Source of the DNA: an uncultured Verrucomicrobiota bacterium
GTDB taxonomy: Bacteria; Verrucomicrobiota; Verrucomicrobiia; Verrucomicrobiales; Verrucomicrobiaceae
Direction: 5' to 3'
DNA length: 64,000 nucleotides
Assembly: GCA_903848465.1 (NCBI GenBank)
Contig: CAINGK010000125.1
Span: forward strand, 62,001 to 126,000
Shown here: piece after piece, positions 28,333-37,104 of the stretch
Layout of the letters: the number at the start of each line of letters is the position of its first letter
Numbering within the stretch: the stretch's first letter is position 1
Translations under genes and position numbers: made by a program
Notes under the pieces: model-generated
Databases searched by the model: none
What the model was told of the DNA's origin: nothing
Seen by the model: the letters and a program-made list of their open reading frames with translations, nothing else

Positions 28333-30948
28333 TTACTTGCCTGCTTTTTTCGGTGCAGCGGACGGTTGTGACTTTTTCTTCAGGGTATCGAGTTCCCCCT
28401 GCTGCTCCTCGGCCTGCTTTTGCAACTGCTGTACACGGTCCCAGAGTTTCTTCAAATCGGCAGGGCTTTCCAGGCTGGCGCGGATGTCTTGCACCGCTTT
28501 GGCCGCTGCCTCGCGCACGGGGTCGATGCGGTCATTGCTGATGGCGAGCAGTGGTTCCAGCACGGCGAGCGCCTTGGGATCGCGCAGGATTCCAAGAGCC
28601 TTGGCGCTGGCAACACGCCAGGCGTAGCGCGGGTCGGTAAGTTTGGCGGTGAGGAATGCGCGCACAGCATCGCGCTGAGCATTCGTGGGCCGACGCGCGA
28701 GGAAGGCCAGCGCATCAAAGGCGGTGCCTACATCTCGACCACGTAAATCATTGAGAGATTGCAGCCGGGCCAGCACATCGGGAACGGCGGATTCGTCGTC
28801 TTGAGCACGCAGCGCCTTGATGGCGGTGAGTTGGAGCGCGCTGTTGAAGCTGGTGCTGCGCAGGTGTGTGCGGAGTGCGGCGGAAACTGCGGCATCGCCA
28901 GGACGTGCACCCCAGGTTTCGATGATGCTGGCAAGAATATCGGGGTTCTTCTCCTTCTGGGCCATTTGCCACAAGGTTTCCAGCGAATCAGGAGTGTTCA
29001 GCGCGGCTAGCGCCTGCACGACGGCTCGGCGCACTCGTGCATCGGGCTGATTGCTGCTGCCGGCGATCAGTGCCGCACGCGCTGATGGCTCGGCGATTTT
29101 CGCGAGTGATTTCGCCGCCTCGGCGCGGACGGCGTAAAAGCCGTCTTCTCGCAAGACCTTGCCCAGCTTGTCGATCTGCTTCTCGTTCAGCGTGCTGATG
29201 GCGAGCAGGCGGCCGATGACATCAGATTGCAGTTGCTTGTCGAGCAGCGGACCCTGAGGCGTGAAAGCGATTTTGGCCAGAACGGTGTAATCAGGGTCGA
29301 TGCGCACCAGTTCGGGCTGTGAGGGCAGCGTAAAGTAAAAGTCCTCGACCTCTTTGCTCACATCGGCTTTGAAACGCAGCAGCTCTTTTTGCCCGGCTAC
29401 GGCAAAGCCAACAGGCAGCGGCAATTGGAAGATGCGCACCTGCTCGCTGAGCTTCTGCGTCTGCCTTACGGTGATCCTCGCCTGTTTAGAACTGGCGTCC
29501 CACGAGTAGTCGATTTTCAACTCCGGCACGCCACCATGGAAGAGCCATTGATCGAAAAATTGATCAAACGACAGCCCGCTGACTTCTTCGATTACATCTT
29601 GCAAGTCCTCGGTGCGGACAATGCCGTTGCGATGCCGCTCAAGATAAGTCTTGATGCACTTGCGGTACAAATCAGCGCCAAGTTGGCTGCGCAGCATGTG
29701 CAGCACCCAGCCGCCTTTAGGGTAGGCGCGTGAGTCAAACTGCTGCATGGGGTCGCCATAGTCACGCCACACGATGGGGCGGGTGTCGTTTGCCTGGAAT
29801 ACCTGCTGCGCTTCCTTCCAAAGCGCGTACTTCATCGCATCGATGCCGAGTTTCTGTTCTTCATAGAGCACCGTGTAGTAGGTGGCGAAGCCTTCATTCA
29901 GCCAGAGGTGCGACCAGTCACGGCAGGTGACGAGATCACCAAACCACTGATGGGCCGTCTCGTGTGCATCAAGCTCATGCAGGGAGCGCAACTGCTCGGT
30001 GTCGGAGTTGAACAGCATGTCAGCGGCTTCAAAGGTGCAGCTCGTGTTTTCCATGCCGCCGGCGATGAAATCGAGGCAGTAGATCTGATAGTATTTGTCC
30101 CAGGCAAAGGGCACGCCGATTTCCTTCTGGTAGAACTCGATGATCTTGCGCGTGTCGGTAAAGGCGTTCGCCGCCTGCGCAGTGTAGGAAGGTGGCACCA
30201 GCAGCGCGAGTGGCAGCGTGCCTGCTTTGTCTTCCAGCTTGTGGAAGTTACCTGCGGCCATCGCGATGAGGTAGTTCACGTGCGGCTTGTCCTGTAGCCA
30301 GTGAAACGCCACGAGCCCATCCCCTCCAGGTTGTTCGCTCTTTAGCGTGCCATTGGAGATGACCTGCATGCCTTTGGGCACATGGCAGATGACCTCGCTG
30401 GTGAAACGCTCATTGGGGTAATCGTAGCTGGGGAACCAAAAACGATGTTCCTCCGGCTCTCCCTGGCTCCAAACCTGCGTATCGCTTGCATTGTATCCCA
30501 TCTCCGGGGTGCGGAAATACAGGCCGTGATCGGGCTGCGCGGAATAAGTGACCGTGACCGTTGCCTCGGCGTCAGGCGCGATCTCTTTGGCAAAGGTGAT
30601 GATGAGTTTGTCATCCGTGGTCTGATGCTCCGCCACCTGGGCACCGGTTGCCGTAATGGAGGTGATCTTCAAATCCACCGCGTCCAGTTCCAGTTTCTCC
30701 AGTGGCAGTGAGATCGGCTTGAAGCGTAGGGTCGCTGTGCCGGAGACCGTTCGTTTGGCAAAATCCGGCGTCACATCGAGCTTCACATGCAGAATGTCCG
30801 CCCGCCGGTCTCGTGCATATTTGCGCCCTGGGATGAGCTTGAGCGGTTGCGGCAAGAAATGCTTGTCGCAATGAAGACATTCGGTGGAGTCAGCACCGGC
30901 CTCCAGGGTCAGCAATGCGAGGGCAAGAATGAAAAGATGGATGCGCAT
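28333..30948 (-). CDS. M1-family aminopeptidase with C-terminal HEAT repeats
   Basis: 871 aa exported metallopeptidase (signal peptide MRIHLFILALALLTLEAGA). The exopeptidase motif is GGMENTSC (GAMEN variant with Gly first), and the zinc site is His329/Glu330/His333 in HETAHQWFG with Glu352 in LNEGFATY. The catalytic part ends near residue 560. The remainder is alpha-helical HEAT-type repeats (for example LGKVLREDGFYAVRAEAAKSL, PDARVRRAVVQALAAL) and a final coiled coil with a Lys-rich tail. Such enzymes trim N-terminal residues of peptides outside the cytoplasm. The start at 30948 is set by the signal peptide. It is divergent from a DUF1501 gene. Confidence 0.9.
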   Translation of the reverse strand: MRIHLFILALALLTLEAGADSTECLHCDKHFLPQPLKLIPGRKYARDRRADILHVKLDVTPDFAKRTVSGTATLRFKPISLPLEKLELDAVDLKITSITATGAQVAEHQTTDDKLIITFAKEIAPDAEATVTVTYSAQPDHGLYFRTPEMGYNASDTQVWSQGEPEEHRFWFPSYDYPNERFTSEVICHVPKGMQVISNGTLKSEQPGGDGLVAFHWLQDKPHVNYLIAMAAGNFHKLEDKAGTLPLALLVPPSYTAQAANAFTDTRKIIEFYQKEIGVPFAWDKYYQIYCLDFIAGGMENTSCTFEAADMLFNSDTEQLRSLHELDAHETAHQWFGDLVTCRDWSHLWLNEGFATYYTVLYEEQKLGIDAMKYALWKEAQQVFQANDTRPIVWRDYGDPMQQFDSRAYPKGGWVLHMLRSQLGADLYRKCIKTYLERHRNGIVRTEDLQDVIEEVSGLSFDQFFDQWLFHGGVPELKIDYSWDASSKQARITVRQTQKLSEQVRIFQLPLPVGFAVAGQKELLRFKADVSKEVEDFYFTLPSQPELVRIDPDYTVLAKIAFTPQGPLLDKQLQSDVIGRLLAISTLNEKQIDKLGKVLREDGFYAVRAEAAKSLAKIAEPSARAALIAGSSNQPDARVRRAVVQALAALNTPDSLETLWQMAQKEKNPDILASIIETWGARPGDAAVSAALRTHLRSTSFNSALQLTAIKALRAQDDESAVPDVLARLQSLNDLRGRDVGTAFDALAFLARRPTNAQRDAVRAFLTAKLTDPRYAWRVASAKALGILRDPKALAVLEPLLAISNDRIDPVREAAAKAVQDIRASLESPADLKKLWDRVQQLQKQAEEQQGELDTLKKKSQPSAAPKKAGK

Positions 30949-31033
30949 GATGGCGCGAGCATCCCGAAGCCGATGCTGGGTGGCAAGTATAATCAGGAAG
31001 GAGTGCCGCCGAATGGGCGTATTTGGCAGGGTC

Positions 31034-32437
31034 ATGCTCACCTTCTCCGATCACAGCCTGGGTTCTTCGCGCCTTCAGCGGCGTGATTTCCTGCGCATCG
31101 GCGGGCTGGGGCTGGGTGGGCTGGGTTTGAGTGATCTGATGGCGCTCAAGTCACTGGCAGCTCCTCAAAAATCGCTGCTCAAGGACAAGTCCGTCATCTT
31201 CCTGTTCATGCACGGCGGGCCGTCGCAGTTCGAAACTTTTGATCCGAAGATGGACGCACCATCGGAGATCCGCAGCGTTACGGGGGAGATTAAAACCAAA
31301 CTTCCGGGTGTCACTTTTGGCAGCACGTTTGAGCGGCTGGCCAAACTGGCGGATAAGTTCAGCATCGTACGGTCCTTCGTCACAGGCGATGCGGTGCATG
31401 ACATCAAGACCATCGTTGGCAAAGATACGATGAAGGCGAATCTCGGCTCGCTGTACTCACGCATGGCCGGACCGCTGCGCCAAAGCAACGCGATGCCGAC
31501 GAATGTGGCGCTGTTTCCGCAGGCGGTGGCAGCCACCGCAGGCCCCGTGATCAAGCAATTCGGCGATTTCACCTCCAGCGGTGAATTGGGCGCGACATAC
31601 CAGCCCTTTGTGCCCGGTGCAGGCAGTGGTGCCCAGGCGGACATGACCCTGAGCATGTCGCAGACCCGGCTGGATGACCGCCGCTCCTTGCTTGCCTCAC
31701 TGGATCAATGGCAGCGAACCATGGACGGCAGTCAGTCCATCGGTGGCATGTCGGAATTTCAAACGCTCGCCTTCGATGTGCTCCGGCGCGGTGTGTCGGA
31801 TGCCTTTGACCTCCGCAAGGAAGACCCGCGCCTCATCGCCCGGTATGACACGGCTCCGCTGCTGCCAAAAGACCGCATCAGCACGCAGTGGAACAATCGT
31901 GAACATTATGCCGACAACGCGGCCACTCTGGGCAAGCTACTGCTCATGGCGCGGCGGTTGTGTGAGCGCGGCTGCGGCTTCGTCACCGTCACGACGAGCT
32001 TTGTGTGGGACATGCATGCCGACAACAACAACGCCCCGTGCCGCACGGGCATGGACTACGTCGGGCGGCCGTTTGATCACGCCGTTTCCGCCTTGATCGA
32101 AGACATTGAGGCGCGAGGCCTGCGGGATAAAATCATGCTCGTCTGTTGTGGCGAGATGGGCCGCTCGCCCAAGCTCAATGTCAAAGGCGGGCGCGACCAT
32201 TGGGGTGGCCTAGCTCCGCTCATGATCTATGGCGGCGGCTTGAAAATGGGCCAGGTCATCGGGCAGTCGGCCCGCAATGGCGGTGAGCCCGCCTCAGAGC
32301 CGATCACGATTCCCGATTTGGTCGCCACCATCATGCACACCCTGGTGAATGTGGGGGAGGCACGAGTCACCGATGGCCTGCCGGCGAGTCTTCTCAATGT
32401 GCTGACGCGTGGTGAGCCTATTCGTGGGCTGGTTTGA
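31034..32437 (+). CDS. DUF1501 domain protein (second copy)
   Basis: 467 aa. A Tat-like leader (LQRRDFLRIGGLGLGGLGLSDLM) is followed by the DUF1501 domain: SVIFLFMHGGPSQFETFDPK, GFVTVTTSFVWDMHAD, MLVCCGEMGRSPKLN and GRDHWGGLAPLMIYGGGLKMG. It is a distant paralogue of the protein at 12416-13870. No DUF1549/DUF1553 partner gene is adjacent. The ATG at 31034 is the only one giving a proper leader. The catalytic role is not established for the family. Confidence 0.88.
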   Translation: MLTFSDHSLGSSRLQRRDFLRIGGLGLGGLGLSDLMALKSLAAPQKSLLKDKSVIFLFMHGGPSQFETFDPKMDAPSEIRSVTGEIKTKLPGVTFGSTFERLAKLADKFSIVRSFVTGDAVHDIKTIVGKDTMKANLGSLYSRMAGPLRQSNAMPTNVALFPQAVAATAGPVIKQFGDFTSSGELGATYQPFVPGAGSGAQADMTLSMSQTRLDDRRSLLASLDQWQRTMDGSQSIGGMSEFQTLAFDVLRRGVSDAFDLRKEDPRLIARYDTAPLLPKDRISTQWNNREHYADNAATLGKLLLMARRLCERGCGFVTVTTSFVWDMHADNNNAPCRTGMDYVGRPFDHAVSALIEDIEARGLRDKIMLVCCGEMGRSPKLNVKGGRDHWGGLAPLMIYGGGLKMGQVIGQSARNGGEPASEPITIPDLVATIMHTLVNVGEARVTDGLPASLLNVLTRGEPIRGLV

Positions 32438-32490
32438 ATGGGGTGACGGCGGAACGTTGCCATGAAGACCGGCTTGCAGCGAAACTAGGC

Positions 32491-33765
32491 TCATTCATCA
32501 TCCTGCTCCAGGCGATACAGCGCGCCATCTTGAGAGAGCAGCACCGGCTCGCCATCGACATCCGCAGTGACGAGCGTGGGATTGAATTTGTGCTCCGCGT
32601 CCTTGCGGTGCAGGACGCTGCGGCGGGTGGGCAGGCCGCTCGCAGGATCGATCCCCAGCGCCCAGACGGTGCCGTAGCCCCAGTCGGCGAATACAAACGC
32701 ACCGTTGAGTCGTGGGAGTTTTTGACCGCGATAGAGCAAGCCACCGACGATGCAGATGCCTTCACCGCGCATGCGGGTGTAGGCATGCACAGTATCGGTG
32801 GTGGTGGTGTCAGGTAGATAGCTGTGCGCATGAAAGGCGCTTTTTGCCGGGCCATCACGCTCGCTCCAGCCGTAGTTGGCCCCGCTCTCGACTCGGTTGA
32901 TCTCCTCCCACAAGTCTTGCCCGACGTCGGCGCACCAGAGTTGGCCGGAACGCGCGTCAAAGGACAGCCCCCAGGGATTACGAAAACCAAGGGCGAAAAT
33001 CTCTTGGCGCACAGTTTGAACTTTGGCGAAGGGATTGTCTGCGGGGATCGCATAGGGCAGGGTACCGCTGCGGTTGTTCACGTCGATGCGGAGGATTTTG
33101 CCATGCAGAACCCAGGGATTCTGCGCCAAACGATAAGGGTCATTGCGCAGGCCGCCATCTCCGAGCGCGATGTAGAGGCAGCCATCCGGCCCGAAGGCCA
33201 GGTGGCCACCCCAGTGGTCAGCTAGCGGCTGCGGGATTTCCAGGAGAATACGCTCAGTTTCCGGGAGGGCATCGGGAGTGGAATCCGTGGAGGCACGCAT
33301 CTCGCTGATCACCGTGCGCCGGGGTTCGTTTTGTGAGTAACTCAGGTAAAACAGCCGATTTTCGGCGAAGCGGGGATGGAATGCGATGCCATGTACCCCT
33401 TCCTCAAAGAGCACGAGACCTTTCAGCTTGGCACGGAAATCGAGAAAGGGCCGCCACATGCCGCTGCCATCGAGCCGCAGGGCGCAGAATTCACCGCGCT
33501 GCATAGCGATCACCTGCTCGCCGCCTGCATCCGGCAGCGAGGCGAGCGTGACGGGAGAGTCGAACTCACGGTCAAAGGCGAGTTTGCGCAGGACGATTCC
33601 GGGCATCTGCTCTTCAGGCAGTTCCTGCGGCGGGATTTCCGGAGTCGCAGGGATTGGCAGAGGAGTCCCGCTATCCTGAATGGCCGGGTAGATTGGGCTG
33701 TTGGCCAAAAAAGCCATTAGCGTCAAGGCTGGCAGCCAGAAACGTGAATTGGGGAGCGTCTTCAT
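32491..33765 (-). CDS. Exported PQQ-dependent sugar dehydrogenase-like protein
   Basis: 424 aa six-bladed propeller of the soluble glucose/aldose dehydrogenase (GSDH, YliI-like) family. A signal segment (PNSRFWLPALTLMAFLANS) is followed by the typical blocks LASLPDAGGEQVIAMQRGE, HGIAFHPRFAENRLFYLSYS, HWGGHLAFGPDGCLYIALGDGG, ALGFRNPWGLSFDARSGQLWCADVGQDLWEEIN and GANYGW. It would oxidise a sugar in the periplasm with PQQ; no pqq genes are nearby, so cofactor supply is unknown. The start at 33765 is set by the signal peptide. Confidence 0.87.
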   Translation of the reverse strand: MKTLPNSRFWLPALTLMAFLANSPIYPAIQDSGTPLPIPATPEIPPQELPEEQMPGIVLRKLAFDREFDSPVTLASLPDAGGEQVIAMQRGEFCALRLDGSGMWRPFLDFRAKLKGLVLFEEGVHGIAFHPRFAENRLFYLSYSQNEPRRTVISEMRASTDSTPDALPETERILLEIPQPLADHWGGHLAFGPDGCLYIALGDGGLRNDPYRLAQNPWVLHGKILRIDVNNRSGTLPYAIPADNPFAKVQTVRQEIFALGFRNPWGLSFDARSGQLWCADVGQDLWEEINRVESGANYGWSERDGPAKSAFHAHSYLPDTTTTDTVHAYTRMRGEGICIVGGLLYRGQKLPRLNGAFVFADWGYGTVWALGIDPASGLPTRRSVLHRKDAEHKFNPTLVTADVDGEPVLLSQDGALYRLEQDDE

Positions 33766-34069
33766 TGGTATGTTGGCATCAGTTGCATGGACCATGCCAT
33801 GCTGACAGCAAGGACGCTGGTTTTGCTCGAAACACATTTTTTGGATGCATGTGGCATGAATGGGTTGCACCGGGCGGTGCAAGATCCTCCAGGGGCAGGC
33901 TGTTTTTGCTGTTCTGACCAGAAAGCCGGGCTGGAGAATGTTCCACGGGCCAACTTCAGGCGCAGGCCAGGGGTTACGCTTGGCGGAGAGCAGGGGCTAC
34001 CCCCATGAGAAACTTTTTCCACGTCTTGCACTCCTCCCGCTGCATGCCAAAGATGGGTGCTCCTTTACG
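33766..34069. other. 304-base non-coding divergent region upstream of purF
   Basis: Between the divergent starts of the sugar dehydrogenase and purF. It holds a perfect 7-bp hairpin (TTGCACC, loop GGGC, GGTGCAA, 33865-33882, not followed by a T-run) and a tight GGGG-CTA-CCCC palindrome near 33997-34007. Both could be leader structure for purF. No recognisable purine or PRPP riboswitch core was seen. The open frame running into purF across this region lacks protein character. Confidence 0.45.
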
Positions 34070-36043
34070 ATGAGCGACCCAATCAGTCACGAGTGCGGCA
34101 TAGCAGTGGTGCGGCTGAAAAAGCCGCTAGGATACTTCTATCAAAAATACGGCAACGCCCTCTACGGCTTTGACGCCCTGCAGGCCATTATGACCAAGCA
34201 GCGCAACCGCGGCCAAGACGGTATGGGCATCGGCTGTAGCAAGCTGGGCATGCCTCCCGGCCTCCCCTACATGTTCCGCATGCGCAGCACCGAGAGTGTG
34301 GAACGCATTGGGCAAGTCTTTGAGGATGAACGCAAAGAGTTCAAGCGCATCGCCCGCCGCATCGACAAGCAGCGCAAGGACGAGCGCGATCAGGAGGGGA
34401 AGGAATTTGTGTCGTTTGAGGATGATCCCGAAGCCATCAAGCGCGAGTTCGAGATGGCTGGGGAGATTTACATCGGCCACCTGCGCTACGGCACCAGCGG
34501 TGACTTCGGCAAAGGCGCACTACATCCCTACATGCGCCGCACCACCTGGCCCACGCGCACCCTGATGGTGATGGGGAACTTCAACCTCACCAACACCCGC
34601 GAACTCAACGAAGTGATGATGAAGCGCGGGCAGCACCCCGTCTTCGGCACAGACACGCAGAGTGTGCTCGAAGAAATCGGCTTTCAGCTCGATGAGGCAC
34701 ACACCAAGCTCTATCACGTCCTGCGGGACTCCGGCATGCCTGGGGAAGACATCCCGCAGCACATCAGCGAGCAACTGGATGTGACCGCCGTGATCAAAGA
34801 GTCTGCCAAACGCTGGGATGGTGGCTACAGCATCGTCGGCGTCATTGGCAATGGCGATCTCTTCGCCATGCGCGACCCCAGCGGCATTCGCCCCTGCCAC
34901 TATTACGAGAACGACGAGATCTTCACCATCGCCTCCGAACGCGTCGCCCTGATGTCCGTCTTTGGCGTGAATGAAGAGGACATCCATGAGATTCCTCCGG
35001 CGCATGTGGCTGTGATCAAAGCGGACGGTGGTATGACCATCCTGCCGTTCACCGCGCCGCGTGAATTCAAGCCCTGCTCATTCGAGTGCATTTATTTCTC
35101 GCGCGGCAACGACTCCGCCATCTACCACCAGCGCAAGGCTCTTGGGGAGCAGTTGGTGCCGCAGGTCGTCAAGGCCATCGACAACGACTTCGAGCACACG
35201 GTGCTCAGCTTCATCCCCAACACGGCTGAGACGGCCTACTTTGGCTTCCTCGACGGTCTGCGCAAAAGCCGCCGGGTCGTTGTCAAAGAGGCGTTGATGG
35301 ACATGCTCAAACGCGGTGAATTTGACGAGGCCAAGCTCGACGATCTCGTGCTGCGCAACTGGCCGCGTGGCGAAAAAATCGCGCTCAAGGACATCAAGAT
35401 GCGCACCTTCATCGCCCAGGAAACGGGGCGTGATGCCCTCGTGTCTGGCAGCTACGACATCACCTACGGTGTCGTGACACCCAAGGACAACCTCGTGGTC
35501 ATCGACGACTCCATTGTCCGTGGCACCACGCTGAAGAAAAGCCTGCTGCGCATCCTCGCGCGCACCAATCCGAAGCGCATCATCGTCTGCTCCACCGCTC
35601 CGCAGATTCGCTACCCCGACTGCTACGGCATCGACATGGCCGAACTCGGCAAGTTCATCGCCTTCCAGGCCGCCATTTCACTCCTGCGCACGCGTGGAAT
35701 GTCGCATATCGTGCATGAGACTTATCTGGCCTGCAAAGCCGAGATGAAGAAGCCAAAGGAAGAAATGCGCAATGCCGTGAAGGCCATCTACGCGCCCTTC
35801 ACCGACGAAGAGATCTCTGCACGCATCGCGCAGATGATCAGTCCAGAGGAGACGCCGTGGCATGGTACCGTCGAAGTCATCTACCAGACCATCCCCGACC
35901 TCCACGCCGCCCTCGGTGCTGAATACGGTGACTGGTACTTCAGCGGTGACTATCCGACTCCTGGTGGCTATTCAGTGGTGAACCAGTCCTTCATCCTCTA
36001 CTGCGAGGCCAAGGATGGCCGTGCGCATGAGGCGCTGCTGTAA
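34070..36043 (+). CDS. purF: Amidophosphoribosyltransferase, long form
   Basis: 657 aa, first committed enzyme of purine synthesis (PRPP + glutamine to phosphoribosylamine). The Ntn-hydrolase nucleophile is Cys9 (HECGIAVV) after an 8-residue propeptide, so processing is needed. QRNRGQDGMGIG, HLRYGTSG, GIRPCHYYENDE and the PRPP loop LVVIDDSIVRGTTLKKSLLRIL are intact. It is about 150-180 residues longer than E. coli PurF: a charged helical insert (around residues 75-125, rich in Lys/Arg/Glu) splits the glutaminase domain and there is a C-terminal extension. Long forms like this are known from Bacteroidetes and Verrucomicrobia. Confidence 0.9.
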   Translation: MSDPISHECGIAVVRLKKPLGYFYQKYGNALYGFDALQAIMTKQRNRGQDGMGIGCSKLGMPPGLPYMFRMRSTESVERIGQVFEDERKEFKRIARRIDKQRKDERDQEGKEFVSFEDDPEAIKREFEMAGEIYIGHLRYGTSGDFGKGALHPYMRRTTWPTRTLMVMGNFNLTNTRELNEVMMKRGQHPVFGTDTQSVLEEIGFQLDEAHTKLYHVLRDSGMPGEDIPQHISEQLDVTAVIKESAKRWDGGYSIVGVIGNGDLFAMRDPSGIRPCHYYENDEIFTIASERVALMSVFGVNEEDIHEIPPAHVAVIKADGGMTILPFTAPREFKPCSFECIYFSRGNDSAIYHQRKALGEQLVPQVVKAIDNDFEHTVLSFIPNTAETAYFGFLDGLRKSRRVVVKEALMDMLKRGEFDEAKLDDLVLRNWPRGEKIALKDIKMRTFIAQETGRDALVSGSYDITYGVVTPKDNLVVIDDSIVRGTTLKKSLLRILARTNPKRIIVCSTAPQIRYPDCYGIDMAELGKFIAFQAAISLLRTRGMSHIVHETYLACKAEMKKPKEEMRNAVKAIYAPFTDEEISARIAQMISPEETPWHGTVEVIYQTIPDLHAALGAEYGDWYFSGDYPTPGGYSVVNQSFILYCEAKDGRAHEALL

Positions 36044-36069
36044 AAACCTCAGCCACGTCTGACTGTCGA

Positions 36070-37089
36070 TCACACCACGCCAAACGCGCATACCTCGTTC
36101 TTGTTCGCGCAGAGGCGCGTGAGGTGAAATTCGGCGCACAGCGGCGGTGCCTCGCGCTTGAGCACGTCGAGCAGCGGATACTCATCGTGGCCTTTGAATT
36201 TGATGGTCACGATGAAGTGGCGCATGCGCTTCTCGCGCAGCCATTCGAGCAGCAGGTCGATGCTACGCTGCGGGGCGGCGATGACATCACACACGAGCCA
36301 GTCCACGGTTTGTGGCGGCTTGTATTTAAAAGCATCGGCGATTTCAAAGTGCAGGCGTGGGTTGCGCATCAGATCCTCGCGCAGTTCCGAGCGGTCGATG
36401 GCGATGACACTGGCCCCGCGCTGGATGGGGACATAGCTCCAGCTTCCCGGTGAAGCGCCGAGATCCACGCAGGTCTGCCCGCGCTCGATTTGACGTCCCA
36501 AGCGCTGCTCGGACTCCACCAGCTTGGTAAAGGCGCGGGAGGGGGCGCTTTTGTCATCCGCCAGCGGCACTTCGCCGCGCGGGAAGCTGGAAATCAAACT
36601 GCGCCGGGCATGAACCTCAGGCGCGAGAGCGGCGGAAAGCCAGCCGCTTTCGGGCGAGGTGAGAATGCACTGCACCAGGGATGTTTGCGCATCAAAGACT
36701 GCATCGGATTCGAGCAGGGAGCGCAGCAGGCGCCGCCGCCGCTTTTTCAGGCGCTCCACCAGACTGGCTTGAATCAACTCACAGCGATGCAGCCCCGCTT
36801 TGCCTTCGCCATATTGCGGCCAGAGATGCAGCCGCCACGGCTGGTCATCGGGAAACACACCCGCGATGGCGTCGATGATGCGGTCCGCCCAGGCATTGAT
36901 GGACGCAGCATGGATTTCGACCGCAGCAGGCAGCGCCTGCCGTGCAAAGGCGAGCAGCAGACCTTCCAGTTTCACATCGGCAGCGATGCCGAGGCCTTCG
37001 ATCTCACGTTGCACGGCCTCTGGCGCGGCACGGCGCAGTTCATCTGCGAGGATCGGCGCGGTATCAGGATCGGCGAGGAAAAGATGCAC
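36070..37089 (-). CDS. RlmM-like ribose 2'-O-methyltransferase
   Basis: 339 aa. The C-terminal half is a Rossmann-fold SAM methyltransferase of the RlmM/FtsJ type: VDLGASPGSWSYVPIQRGA, VIAIDRSEL, DWLVCDVIAAPQRS and FIVTIKFKG, giving the K-D-K-type catalytic residues. The N-terminal half would be the THUMP-like RNA-binding part. E. coli RlmM methylates C2498 of 23S rRNA; the same target is probable, not shown. It ends convergently with purF and lies 15 bases after the sialate O-acetylesterase stop. Confidence 0.83.
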   Translation of the reverse strand: MHLFLADPDTAPILADELRRAAPEAVQREIEGLGIAADVKLEGLLLAFARQALPAAVEIHAASINAWADRIIDAIAGVFPDDQPWRLHLWPQYGEGKAGLHRCELIQASLVERLKKRRRRLLRSLLESDAVFDAQTSLVQCILTSPESGWLSAALAPEVHARRSLISSFPRGEVPLADDKSAPSRAFTKLVESEQRLGRQIERGQTCVDLGASPGSWSYVPIQRGASVIAIDRSELREDLMRNPRLHFEIADAFKYKPPQTVDWLVCDVIAAPQRSIDLLLEWLREKRMRHFIVTIKFKGHDEYPLLDVLKREAPPLCAEFHLTRLCANKNEVCAFGVV

Positions 37090-37104
37090 GCTTGTCTCAG
37101 ACTC

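Noticed and set aside
33766..34069. Purine or other known riboswitch upstream of purF
   Set aside because: Only short simple hairpins are visible; none of the conserved junction sequences of known purine-linked riboswitches was found.
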